This document shows positions 36,374-47,026 of a DNA stretch of 64,000 bases, in pieces. How positions within the stretch are numbered: the first letter of the stretch is position 1; each line of letters begins with the position of its first letter. The position numbers were made by a program, and so were the translations under genes. Source of the stretch: Plasmopara viticola (Eukaryota > Oomycota > Peronosporomycetes > Peronosporales > Peronosporaceae); contig MBPM02000006.1 in NCBI GenBank assembly GCA_001695595.3, positions 868,001-932,000 on the forward strand, written 5' to 3'. The notes beneath the pieces were generated by a model. It worked only from the letters and a program-made list of their open reading frames with translations, was not told where the DNA came from and searched no databases.

Positions 36374-37651
36374 ATGTGGCCACGAACGCACGAGCTGTCC
36401 ACGCGCTTAGCGCGGCCGACCCACCAAGCCCTTTTTTGGCGCGTGACCAAGTCGCATGTGCCAAGTGTCGCAGCCACCAAGGTCAAGGTCCACGCCCGGA
36501 CATCGTCTCCTTTCTACTGCACCGCCGCGAGTGTGACAACGTCCTTAAGCCTCGAACTGAACAGCTTGCACTTGCGGGTCGAACGGGTCCATGCAAACCC
36601 GACCCGTGTCATTAAACCCACGCCAGGTTTTGCCAACTCGGTTCGCAAAGTGCCATTGCCCCACTTGATGCCCCCAAAGTGGGAGACCCCCGAGGGTCAA
36701 ATGCCTCGAGACATGGCGTGCGGCTGCAAGACCAAGCGTGAGAAGGAGAGACGGGAGAGCGAGGCGACTGCAATCACCAAGCCGCGTCTTGGCGATCCAG
36801 ACACGCAGGATCCACCGCAGGACGGCCAACCCACCGCGAGTTTTCAATCGCCAAGTTTCCACCGCCGCCATTTACCCAACGACTGCATTGCCTTCTCGAG
36901 TCTCGAAGGTCGCAAGCTCTTTATTGAAGCGCTCAATTGCAGCACGAATTACATGCAAATTTACTTTCCATTGGCCGAGCAATTCACGACGCAAACCGAA
37001 CCCGCGTTCTGCGGACTTGCGACCTTGGCCATGTGCCTCAATGCACTGCAAATCGATCCAGGTCGATTGTGGAAAGGACCGTGGCGATGGTTTAGTGAAG
37101 AGCTCTTTGACTGCTGTACGTCACTGAGTGTAGCGAGAGAAAAGGGCATTAGTCTGTCAGAGTTCCTGTGCTTGGCACGGTGCAACGGCGTCGCGACGGA
37201 AGCCTATCGCGCCAATAGTGCGTTGACGCTCGAGCACTTTCGGGACATTGTCAAGCACAGCTGCGCGACGAGCACGGAGATTGTGGTCTTGAATTATAGT
37301 CGCCAAGGGCTTGGACAGACTGGCGAAGGCCACTTTTCACCGATTGGCGGCTACCATGCCGCGAACGATCTCGTCCTTTTGCTGGACGTGGCACGATTCA
37401 AATACCCGCCGCATTGGGTCAAACTCGCGCGGGTGTACGAAGCCATGCAGCTGATGGATCCGTCCATTGACTTGCCGCGGGGACTAGTGATACTGAAAGA
37501 AGGCGCCCACGCGACGGGCCTGACGCGCGTGAAACATCAATCGACCCACTGCGACGAGCCAATCGCAGGCCCATCGGGAGGGTCGTGCTGCTTCAGCTCG
37601 GCGTCCATTGAGGCTGCGCGTCACATGGCAGACTCCTCTCGGACGTTTTAA
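36374..37651 (+). CDS. Phytochelatin synthase (glutathione gamma-glutamylcysteinyltransferase)
   Basis: Makes phytochelatins from glutathione by dipeptidyl transfer (EC 2.3.2.15), giving metal-binding peptides for cadmium and zinc handling. An in-frame TTG at 36362 precedes, but the first ATG is 36374, giving 425 residues. The catalytic domain (about 165-375) is textbook. Cys213 lies in EPAFCGLATL, His320 in GEGHFSPIGGY and Asp338 in LDVARFKYPPHW. Spacings of 107 and 18 residues agree with the Cys-His-Asp triad of plant enzymes. An N-terminal extension of about 160 residues is Arg/Ser/Thr-rich with few acids in its first 50 residues, which could be a mitochondrial presequence. Internal Met99 and Met114 are alternative starts. 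The Cys-rich C-terminal half of plant enzymes is missing; only about 50 residues follow the core, with a CC pair. GC-rich, apparently single-exon and intact. Confidence 0.95.
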   Translation: MWPRTHELSTRLARPTHQALFWRVTKSHVPSVAATKVKVHARTSSPFYCTAASVTTSLSLELNSLHLRVERVHANPTRVIKPTPGFANSVRKVPLPHLMPPKWETPEGQMPRDMACGCKTKREKERRESEATAITKPRLGDPDTQDPPQDGQPTASFQSPSFHRRHLPNDCIAFSSLEGRKLFIEALNCSTNYMQIYFPLAEQFTTQTEPAFCGLATLAMCLNALQIDPGRLWKGPWRWFSEELFDCCTSLSVAREKGISLSEFLCLARCNGVATEAYRANSALTLEHFRDIVKHSCATSTEIVVLNYSRQGLGQTGEGHFSPIGGYHAANDLVLLLDVARFKYPPHWVKLARVYEAMQLMDPSIDLPRGLVILKEGAHATGLTRVKHQSTHCDEPIAGPSGGSCCFSSASIEAARHMADSSRTF

Positions 37652-38281
37652 CACGAGAGATGGAAGGGTTTGGATGACATCAATATCTGCTGTGGCTGCT
37701 TACGTTATTCTTCATTAACTATCTATTCCAGGCTTAGACGAAGACATTGGCGCTGTTAAGAATGTTTTTCGCTCTAGATTGACCATCAAAAGTTCGTGGC
37801 ATTGCCAATTACAGTTATAAACCAATTGAGCACAGCCGCGAAATGGAACAATGTGCGCGATTGGTCACTAAAGAACCGAATGCTAGTGCTGCTTGACGGG
37901 TGTTTTGGCAGGCCAAGCATAAAAGCAGCAGCGCAATGACATCGTCAAATTTGCAAATGGTGCGGTCGCATTAGTGCCGTTGCCACACTCTGCATGTGGA
38001 AAGATCTACTTGAACTGTCTAATTCAAATATATGCTTTCTATCGATCGAGGCGACCGCAAAGCGGTTCATTGTGAGAATACATCACAACTTAAAGTCCTC
38101 GAGACGCGGTACGTCATTTATCAGTGCTGTAGTACGATAGCCCGGCTTTCATCGAAAATCAATGTAACCCCGCGCCGACACTCTTTTGCTTGCTTATGCA
38201 AGCTTATTGCTTCGTAAGAGTGCATTGGGTAGAGGTACGCACATCTCGCACATATGCGCCTCGGATGAGATCAACTTCCGA
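37652..38281. other. No supportable gene
   Basis: Probably the decayed downstream part (integrase side) of the minus-strand gypsy fragment that begins at 38.3 kb, but no motif is legible. Confidence 0.3.
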
Positions 38282-38530
38282 TTAAGTCATGGGATGTATC
38301 ATGTTTTCATTAACGCGAATATGCATCTGCCAAAGCACTGTGCTTTGCTGGCTTATAAGTTGCACTCCGCATGCAAAGGAGATCCACCTGGTCAATCTTT
38401 GTGATAGGTGAGACAATTGCGTCGTGAAGTGTAGTGATGCATGAGCTGTATAGACTACAAATGGCTTGGATGCTAGTGTCAAGTCTTTTATTTGACGAAA
38501 GCATGCTTTCTTCCATTTATTTTTTATCAT
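38282..38530 (-). mobile_element. Ty3/gypsy RNase H fragment, frameshifted
   Basis: On the minus strand one frame reads KPFVVYTAHASL then SHLSQRLTRWISF, the core of gypsy RNase H in which the usual YTDHASL has lost its catalytic Asp (now Ala). After a frameshift the neighbouring frame completes the end signature YKPAKHSALADAYSR. Non-functional. It resembles the subgroup of the 22-24 kb relic (YKP...ALSRR) rather than that of the 13-16 kb one. Confidence 0.85.
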
Positions 38531-41220
38531 GGACGAAAAAGCACCGTTAGATTCCGAATTCGAACACGATTACCCAATATCACCCCCCTTTACCGATGCT
38601 TACTTCATCAATGGAGTTTTGATGGTATGTCGGATGCGTCATAGATGATACAGAATGGTCGTTCCGGATCCGACAAGGCCAAGATCGGCGCCTGTTATTG
38701 ACTATTCTTTATCGTGCAAGGAAAAAACAAACAGCGCTGAGGCGAGTATTAACAATAGAAACTTTGTTAAATGCGTTTTGGTGTTGGGTTCTACAAATTC
38801 AATTTGTGTGTTTCTGAAAACTACCAGAGACTTCACCCATTCCTTTCCTTAAATTTGAGTAAGCCAGGGCCGAACCAGCTTCTGTTTTTTTGTTCATTGT
38901 AATCTGTCAGCTTGCAAAATTCTTGACCTAGCGAAGTGTATTCTTTGGACAATCTTTCCAGAAAAACACACTGAAAATGCTTTATTTTTGCGCCGACACT
39001 GCATTAGCGCAAAAGGTTTTGCGCTCATGCACTTAAGTCAATTCTGTGCCGTTCACCTGTCGTTTCTGTTTGTAGTGACGAAGACGGGTATTATAAGACC
39101 ACATTCTAGCATGTTGTTAGCAAACAGATCCAGTGAAATCGTTTTAGATTGAGATTCCTTCCGTGAAGTTCATGTATTGTTGGTGTCTTTCAACAAATGC
39201 TTTATCTAATACTGTAGAAAAGCTGATATTTTTTCTCGCTGTATGACCCCTACGTCGACAACGTCATCCTTACAAGTCCCTCCAAGCTCTGCCATAGACA
39301 ACTCGTTCAGCCCAAGCAGAATATTATTTGACTATATAGCCGTGCGCTATCGTCTTTTACCGACAAGTTCATTGTAGAATTTACTCATTTGAGACAAGTA
39401 AATTTGCGCTGCTTGGCGAATGCGATTTGTCGACACAATCTTGATGAGATCGATGAGAGCAACGAGACGCCTAAAGACGTGCTGATGGCGCCATGAACAT
39501 TTAAATATGTGTCGGCGTCCACACTGACGTCCAGCAAAGAGCTGTGTTCATCCGAGCCCGCTCTCAGCAAAACGTGTCCTCCACGTGCATCAGAAGGGCA
39601 GCGCTTCGGATAGCTGACTCTGTCACGTTAGCCATTCAGCAAAATTTGTCCCCGACAAGCGTAGGTCAAGGAGCTACATGCGCTTTTTATGCGTTGACTG
39701 AAAGCAATCGAGCCACTCGGGGCATGCAGCTTGTGCTGTTTCTTGACTCGGTCCAGTGTCCGCGCCAATTGCAGTTGTCCAAAGCTTCGAAAAAAGCAAT
39801 TAGGGTCCTTAGCGTTCCGTAAATCCGGAATTTATGGAGCTCCGACCACGCCATCCCTAGGATGAGGCCATTTATCGCGTTAAAGCTTAAGACCAATTCG
39901 CGCTCTGCGCTTTAAAGTCGCGATTAACTAGAAAACTTTGCCCTTCGATACACCAGGATTCTGAACTAAGTGATGCTCTTTCTTGTCACAAGGTCATAAT
40001 GGTGTGCTCGTAAGATCTTAGAATACAATTGACTTCAAACTATCGCATAGTCGGCGAGAGAAATTAATGGTCGATCAAATCTTCCAAGGCTGCTGCAAAA
40101 GGCTTGCACGCATGATCAGTGATATAGTGCACGGAGAAATTTGTGTCCAAAACTAATTAGCATTTCAATCTACTCTGTAGCTCGACAGAGCTTAGCTCTA
40201 CCTAGCAGGAGTAGCAAGGCACCCTACGCCTACTTGATGTTGCCATTTCTTCGCGGCACAACAGACAACGAATCAGTCGTATAATTTAATTTTGTCTGTA
40301 TGAACCTTGGTGTAATTGGTACACGGCACACATTAACTGCAAAGGGTAGTAATCGCTTACTCGAGAGAGGGGCTTGTATGCTATTTTGCAATTTCGAGAT
40401 CAGTCTAAAAAAGCTGAGGTTAATGAAAGTCGGATAGTTCAATTAGCCTTGACTCAGTGAGCCACCCCTATCAGCGCCACCTCAGAAAATAACTCGGCAT
40501 GCACTTTTTCGATTCCTTTGAAAGTGGTCAGGTGAAAACGGAACACCTCCGTCCGGGACATACCCGAACGCATCCCTCTTATAAAGACGATGACAGTCAA
40601 TTAAGCTAGAAAAAGGTTGCTTGTCATCCCAGCCAGCAAAAATCGTATTTTCTGTGCAAAGCCTACCGAAGCATTCGCACTCTGGAGAGTGTAAAAGAGA
40701 GGTGGTGGTGCACGGTCCATTAGGATGGATCGAAACTTGGCAGCGTACTGGTAAGTGCTTTTACAAGCAGCGGAAATTATAGCGTCAGCTGACTTTTATT
40801 ATTTTAAGAAGAAAAAGTACAGCCTTGGTTTGATTCGTGTTCCTATCCCCGCGTTTCGTGATGGCAAGAATCACTTTCTGTTGCTCTACCCATGCCAAAG
40901 CGATCACAAAGGCTAATCCGACACAGGTTTCATTTTCTTTAGTGCTCAAATAATTGTGAGCGTCTTTTCTTTAAGCATGGCATTTGTATCAAACAACAAG
41001 TTTATTGATGCAGACGACGTCGTCATCTCATGTAGAACGGAGCGTTTTCACTATTGGAGTAAAGTGATTTTTTCAGTCACTGTGCATCCAAAATCTGTAC
41101 GCTCTTAAAGCCAATTAAGACTGTCAGTTTATTAGCGGCCTTGAAAAGTTTGAGGCAAGTAAAAATACATATTTTTTTGCTACCACTGTGTGTGTCCTTC
41201 GCTTTTATTATGGCCTTTTC
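38531..41220. other. Repeat debris, no supportable gene
   Basis: The sequence is interrupted by stops in all frames. A plus-strand YVDNVILTS near 39252-39280 is reminiscent of a copia reverse transcriptase box but stands alone. Nothing else is recognised. Confidence 0.35.
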
Positions 41221-41925
41221 AATTGAGTACGCAGATACATAATATGGCAGGTCTGATCGATCGTGTCAAAATAGATACGCTATGTCATTAATAACTGTCT
41301 CATGCCGAAGTCTCCGCCATTTGGCTCGTTGCAAAATGGTATTTTTGAGGTGCTCGACAACTTGTTGGACATACCTAAATGCATCATTCATAGTTCGATG
41401 GTCAGTCAGGCCGAGCGAGTTGTGTCGTCAAAGATGTATGTCGCGGTATGTGTGCGGATGGCCAAGTATCTGAACAGAATATTCACACTCGTTGAATTTG
41501 CACCGAGCGATGCCGCTTATGCCTAGAAGACCACACACCGTCTTACTTAAACAGGCTAACCATCGTTGCGCTTGCTAACTATACTACTTTGTGAAATTGG
41601 ATGTAAATAGTCAAGCCGATTACCACGTCAGCTCTTTCATAGAGGCTAAGTAAGTCAATCATTTTATACCAGAATTAAATTTGAGTCTTACGACACGTAC
41701 ACGACAAAATGTCTGAAAGAAGCCAAGGCAAGTTGACCGAAAGGAAAGAAAGAAGTGAAAGCTTTGGTTTAGATTAAAGATTTCGCGCTACTAAAGGATA
41801 AAAAAATTACCCTTGGGTGCTGTCAAGCTGTCTTTAGAATTGTGTGGTTCATCGGGCCACTTGGAGTCACTGCCAGAGAAAGGATATCGTGCACACTTAA
41901 TATTGCTAGTTGTAGAGTCATGTAG
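41221..41925 (+). mobile_element. Ty3/gypsy integrase C-terminal fragment
   Basis: A plus-strand frame (41302-41526) contains QAERVVSSKM and VEFAPSDAAYA, corresponding to the TERVNRVLEDM and VEFALNNAVHAS blocks of oomycete gypsy integrases. After stops, IGPLGVTARERISCTLNI at about 41849-41905 corresponds to the IGPF post-integrase motif. Both order and orientation are correct. The element is dead. Confidence 0.65.
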
Positions 41926-44143
41926 GATGCCCCATGGTCTCACTTTAGACATACTATGACCCCAGTAGCGTTGGCACTACGCACAGTCATGCCATCTACT
42001 AGACCATAATTTGATCCTGCCACGATCTCTGTCTCGAGGTATGAAAGTCGATCAATTTCCTCGCAAAGCGATGTAATAGCGCGCACAAAGCTAGAGATCC
42101 GGTCGAAGAAAGCCAGGAGGTCTTAAAGCTCATATCTTGGGAAAAAGAGTCAATGGCGTGGTGTCACGGCTCACCAGCTCCAGAGTTGCGTCCGCCAGAC
42201 GTCGGTCGCGAATGATGTCAAGGTGAAATGCACTTTATGCATCTAATGCATACTGGAACAACGCTTTGTACTTTTTCTAGTCAGTAAAGGTGCGAGGATC
42301 ACGATCACGTGAGCAGCTTTCTTGTGCAGCACCCAGAGTCAAATCTAAAATGGACGGAATACCTTCACTACGAAAGTTTATGGATGCTTGACGCTAGAGT
42401 CGGAATCCGTGGTCACGAGCCTAGCTCATCGCGAGGCCATTAGTGACCGCGCCTGCAACACTGCTCACGAAAGCGAACCATAGATTTGTCCTTTATTGAC
42501 AAAGACTCTAAAGCTGAACAAGCATGTATTAAAGGTATCATTCCACTCGCATTTATTTTTTCGAAGGTTTCAACAAAGCAAATTACTTCTTGTGCTTCTG
42601 AACCCCACACTCGACCGCATTAAGTCATCGTCACACAAGGTATGGGTATACTGCAGTATTGGCATTGATCCTCCAACTTTTTAAGCAGCTGATTGAGCAC
42701 GATAGCCCGCATAGGAAAAGTCATGCAGAGCTAACCTACTGTCTCTTTAAGCTGCGTGCCGCACGATGAACATTCGTCAAGGCTGGACCCATATCGCCAT
42801 AGGTACTCATGATACCTGACGTAGCTTCTCCAGCATCTCAAATGCTCAAATTTATAGATCACCAGCGAAATTAACATCAAGCAAGATCTATCCTGACGTG
42901 ATGCTTTTTCGTCTCATCGTAAAGGTTGTTTTCAAGCTAGAGCTCATCAGACACAAAAAATTGATAAGAGAACGGACAAGAGCAAGCAGATTGCACATTG
43001 AGAGCACAGCTCGCGCGATTGCGGTGTGTGACGCACAGTTGTGCAAGCGTCTTGTTCAGTTGAGTGCGGCGTATCCAGACAGGTACGAGGGTACTCGGCT
43101 TGGCCGTCCGAGCCACATGCTCAAGAGCCGGGCTTGTTTTTTCGCCGTGGGGAGCACTCGTCAGTTGGGTGAATCATTGAAAATGGGTGTGAGAAAAGGG
43201 TGAACGATAATGTGTTTCGCAAACAATAAAGTCGGTCCCATGGGCACAGCCCTGAATAGCGTGTGATATCTGGACACTGTAAGCTTGGCTCGTGATGTCT
43301 TAATTAGTGCATCAAATCGGTCAAGTAGCTGATTACTTCAGATTGTGTTTTGAATAGTAATTTTGAAAAGCGGCACACGGTGATGTCCGATGGTGCTTTA
43401 AACATCACCAAGAAGGTAATGACAGGAAAGCAGTATTAAAATGGAAAAGTACTATGCTAGATCGTGAATATCCCACACGTGACTCATTCAGCTCATTTGT
43501 GTATTAAGTCGCATCAATATCACTTTGGCATTGCTATCTGGACTCGTAAGTACAAAAGGTCAGTACATACGACTCCACTGGCGAAGTCTGTACCGCCTTG
43601 ATGATGTTCAAAAGAAAGAGATGCACGTCACAAATTTAAGCCGGCAGCTTGAGTAAGTGGCTACATGAGCGCCGACTAGTGATTACTATTCTGTAGCCGT
43701 GCGTGCAGCATTCAGGCGTACGCGGGCTACACCGGTCAATTGAGGCAGTCAATGGCTTGAACGCGACTCGGCTTTTTGCATTTCAACGGCTGCGGTGATG
43801 CAGCTGACGTTGTGAGTCGGTAGAACCATGCAAGTAGACTAGGCGTCGTCCCCTTAGACGTCATCTAACAATCTTCGTGATAGAGGGGAAGTGAAGAAAA
43901 TTGGCACATCGATTACAGTAGGCAAGACGTTCAAGGCCTTTTTAACAAAAAAAAGGCGTGACCGGTAACATGATGGCCTTCTTTTCGTGATAAGTAGCAT
44001 TGAGATCGAATACTACTGTGCGTTGCAAGTCGTAGTATGATATCAAAAGTAGTACATGACTATTCCCCCAGTCAGGTTGCGTCCACATCTATTACCCTAC
44101 ACTACAACACCATCCAATATTATTGCCCTACCTACCCCCCGTG
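41926..44143. other. No supportable gene
   Basis: The best frame is 42901-43203 (plus, ATG start, 100 codons), with a basic start and YPDRYEGTRLGRPSHM near its middle. It may be gag-derived, but I cannot place it. The last 130 bp before 44144 are the 3' flank of the first WRKY19-like gene. Confidence 0.35.
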
Positions 44144-45037
44144 TTACCGCCTCGTCTCGCTCGTTTCGCCAGTGTGGCCGTCACAAAAGGCCCCTCGTCG
44201 AATGGTCTGTACGCACATGGGCGCTTGGCACTTGCGGCCCCCGCCGTGCGAAAAGCATTTGCCATTGCCCCGGTCCTTCTTCTCACACCCGTCCACCGTA
44301 CAGGACCGGACGCCGCCGTGCAAGTAGCAAAACCCATGGCGTTGCGTGCCCTTGTCGCACCCGTCGTGGCGACATCGCTTGCCGCCGCCGTGCGCACGAC
44401 AGAACCCACCCCCTTGCGACGATTTGCTGCACCCGGCAAAGCTACACCGGGCCCCGCCGCCATGGCCTTTGCACAGTCCGTTGGACTGCGCCCGTTTGTC
44501 ACAACCTGTCATATGGCATGGCTTGCCTTTGATCCACCGGCCGTCCTTGTTGAGAAATGTCCCGGGTTTTCGTACGCACGGACCCGTGAGTGTCCGCCCA
44601 TCGGGCATCGGGCACTGTTGCATCAACGCCATGAACGAAGTCGATGGCACTCGAGAGGGGGGACCAAACATCGGATTGCGTGGCACCCTCGACGAGATAT
44701 TCGTACCCGTCGGTTGCAACTCGGTGGTCAGGCTCCCCATAATGGCGTCAATGAGGGCTTGGTCCCCAAAGACGGAACTGAGCGACGACCCGTTCTGTAA
44801 GCGTGGGGTCGGATGTGACGGACGAAACTCGAGCGGCTCGAGCTCTTGAGTCATGGTCGTCACCTTGACAAAATCCAGGCTCTTGCCCTTGGGAGGACGC
44901 AAGAAGGTCCGTGGCAACGTGTCGTCGACACTTGACGTCGTGGACGCCAGGGCCGTGGCAGCGCACTCGTACGCCGTTGGAAACATGGCCGAATCCACGG
45001 GCGAAGTGGGCGACTTGAGGGCCATCGGTGGGAACAT
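44144..45037 (-). CDS. WRKY19-like Cys/His-repeat protein 1
   Basis: 297 residues from the ATG at 45037. The open frame continues upstream to a TTG at 45178, but a core promoter element at 45115-45128 places transcription start inside that extension, which supports the ATG. The N-terminal 170 residues are Pro/Ser/Thr-rich without a known domain. Residues about 172-291 hold five tandem units of the form C-x4-C-x9/10-C-x2-H, most followed by GG or GGG and a basic residue (for example CKGHGGGARC, CRAHGGGKRC). This array is annotated in many oomycetes as WRKY transcription factor 19-like and probably binds metal, possibly nucleic acid; the function is not established. It is divergent from a paralogue at 47027, with a shared 2-kb intergenic region. 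GC-rich and intact. Confidence 0.88.
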   Translation of the reverse strand: MFPPMALKSPTSPVDSAMFPTAYECAATALASTTSSVDDTLPRTFLRPPKGKSLDFVKVTTMTQELEPLEFRPSHPTPRLQNGSSLSSVFGDQALIDAIMGSLTTELQPTGTNISSRVPRNPMFGPPSRVPSTSFMALMQQCPMPDGRTLTGPCVRKPGTFLNKDGRWIKGKPCHMTGCDKRAQSNGLCKGHGGGARCSFAGCSKSSQGGGFCRAHGGGKRCRHDGCDKGTQRHGFCYLHGGVRSCTVDGCEKKDRGNGKCFSHGGGRKCQAPMCVQTIRRGAFCDGHTGETSETRR

Positions 45038-45114
45038 TGCGGACGGAGGGGGGGGGGTACGAACTCGATCACGTGCACGGGGTACGATAATCTGTCGTGC
45101 GCTAATCGCTCGCC

Positions 45115-45128
45115 GAATTGGGAAATGA
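45115..45128 (-). promoter_or_regulatory. Oomycete core promoter (initiator plus flanking region)
   Basis: On the minus strand these 14 bases read TCATTTCCCAATTC, matching 13 of 14 positions of the oomycete core TCATTYYNCAWTTT. They lie about 80 bp upstream of the ATG of the minus-strand WRKY19-like gene, the expected distance for a transcription start. Confidence 0.75.
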
Positions 45129-47026
45129 AAAAAACTGACGGAAAGTGGGAACCGGGATGGACGTGGACGGGCCGGCAAGGGGCGTCAGAGAGTGGGAGCG
45201 CGTCGTGCTGACGGCTTGAGCCCCACCAGCTGCTGCCCGGTTTGCAGATGGCCCACGCCTTGGTGCACGTGACGGTCGGAGGCTGGCGGCCCCGATGCAA
45301 CTTGTCGAAGAGCGGTCGAGGACGCAAGAAGCCATGGCGGCAAATATATCTGTCGGAGAGAGAATTTGCCAAGCCCACGATGCCACGAGAATGTAGCTTG
45401 GTTGTTGCCGACGTGGCTTGTCCAAGTGTCGTTTAGACGCAAATAACGAAAAATCTAGCAGCTTGGTTTATATCTATATATATGAAAAAGTGCCTTGTAC
45501 CTTGTGGCAAAAGACGGAAAAGGAGGGGCCACGCTCTTATGCACCAGGTGGCAACAACAATGTTCTCAAGCTTTTGAGCTTTTAAACTTTCAAGCTTTCA
45601 AGCTTTGCTTGTATATTAATGGATCAAGTTGCAGGAGAATCCTGGCAATGAAAGGCTTGGAAGGAAGCCAAAGGCAACACGGTGGTAGGAGAACACTCCA
45701 GTTGAGGCAAGAGTGTGCGTCAGTCGGCAGTCTAAATGATGTCGTGGAGTGGTGAAACGGCCGCCACTTTTGACGTGTTGCGTGTTTCTGGCCAACAAGT
45801 TGCAGTGTGGCATTACTCACGTGATGCACATTGCACGGAGCCCTAAAGCGCAAATTTGCGCTTGCGTGTTCCCGTCGTGGCTCCCTGCGAGGCATGGTAC
45901 ACGTTGCAGCGCGGTGGCAAATCAACGTTGGCAAACAGGAAGCGAGGCGGGAAGTCGTTCCGACATGTACCCAGTGTGCCGAGACGTTTCATGGGTGCCA
46001 GAAAAGTGGCGTGTACTGTACGCCCACGGCAGTTTTGCGCTTGCCAGTCGGATTGGCAAAGTCAACTGCTGGGCCACTCGACGCCCATGTGGTAAACTAT
46101 CGACCGGTACAGGTACCAGCACCTGGAACGTAATCTCGCTAATCGGCTTTGCTTTCGTCTCACCAAGATGATATTGAGGCACGTGCGTGTGTAACTCTCC
46201 TACAGGGCGAAAGGCTGACGATGAGATATTTACGTAATGATGAGGAGGCAACGTTGCCCAAAACTTTGTACCAGTTGCGTTGCCTCGTGAAAAAGGGGCG
46301 TTCGAAACGACACGAAAAGGATATTTGCCAAAAGGGGTAAAGAGTGCCACTGTGTGCCACTTGCCCTCGAAGCAACACTTGCCCTAGCAAGTACTATGAC
46401 TATTTTACGTGTACGATAGCGATACGCATGAGCACGTGCAGTGATAAGACGCGTCGCTATCATGGCCAAGGCCAGTGGCTGGTAAGCAGAGGCTGCTTGC
46501 TTCATGCCCACGCATAGGTCTCGGCATCCCTACATTTGCTGGCAACATTATCCGATTTGCTTGGCAATGCCGGCAAAACCATGTTGCACCGCAAAAGAAA
46601 CCTCTTGTTGCCAATCCCGACCTTGTCGTGTGCGCACCTGCACTTTTCCTCTCTGTTCTTATCTGGCGCCCATCAAAGCAAATTTGCGTCTTATTTGCCA
46701 TATGCCACTTGCCAGCTGGTCCCAAATTCTGTTTTCTTTCGACCAGAACGGCAACAGATTGCGTCGACGCTGACACGCCGGCGCTCAGCCACTTGGCACT
46801 TTTCATCTTCATTGTGTCCACCCTTGCGCAAAGTGAAGCGATCGCGCACAGTGGCAACCTTCACCCGTGTTTGTTGCCTCGTTGCCACTTGCCGTTAAGA
46901 AACCGCTGAAGATTACACAGTCAAAAAGGGGACGGTTGCTAAAAGGTGCCGACGAAAATCAGGTACGTTTTGGCGCGGATTTTCCCTTGCCGGCTTTCCC
47001 ACCTCAACCCTTTTTACATCTAAAAA
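45129..47026. other. Shared intergenic region of the divergent WRKY19-like genes
   Basis: About 1.9 kb with no gene accepted. It contains three exact CAAGCTTT boxes (45567, 45591 and 45599), and three exact copies of the 11-mer TGCCACTTGCC at 46355-46365, 46703-46713 and 46883-46893, all on the plus strand, leading up to the start of the second gene at 47027. Several longer open frames here overlap each other in different frames and strands and look incidental. Confidence 0.6.

Noticed and set aside
36217..36615. Plus-strand frame overlapping the phytochelatin synthase 5' end
   Set aside because: Out of frame with the enzyme, no homology signature; the in-frame ATG at 36374 explains the region.
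39240..39330. Copia reverse transcriptase YVDD-like box (YVDNVILTS)
   Set aside because: One short match without any flanking copia motif in order.
45749..46171. 140-codon frame between the WRKY19-like genes
   Set aside because: Overlaps several other frames on both strands, lacks a recognisable motif and lies in the shared promoter region.
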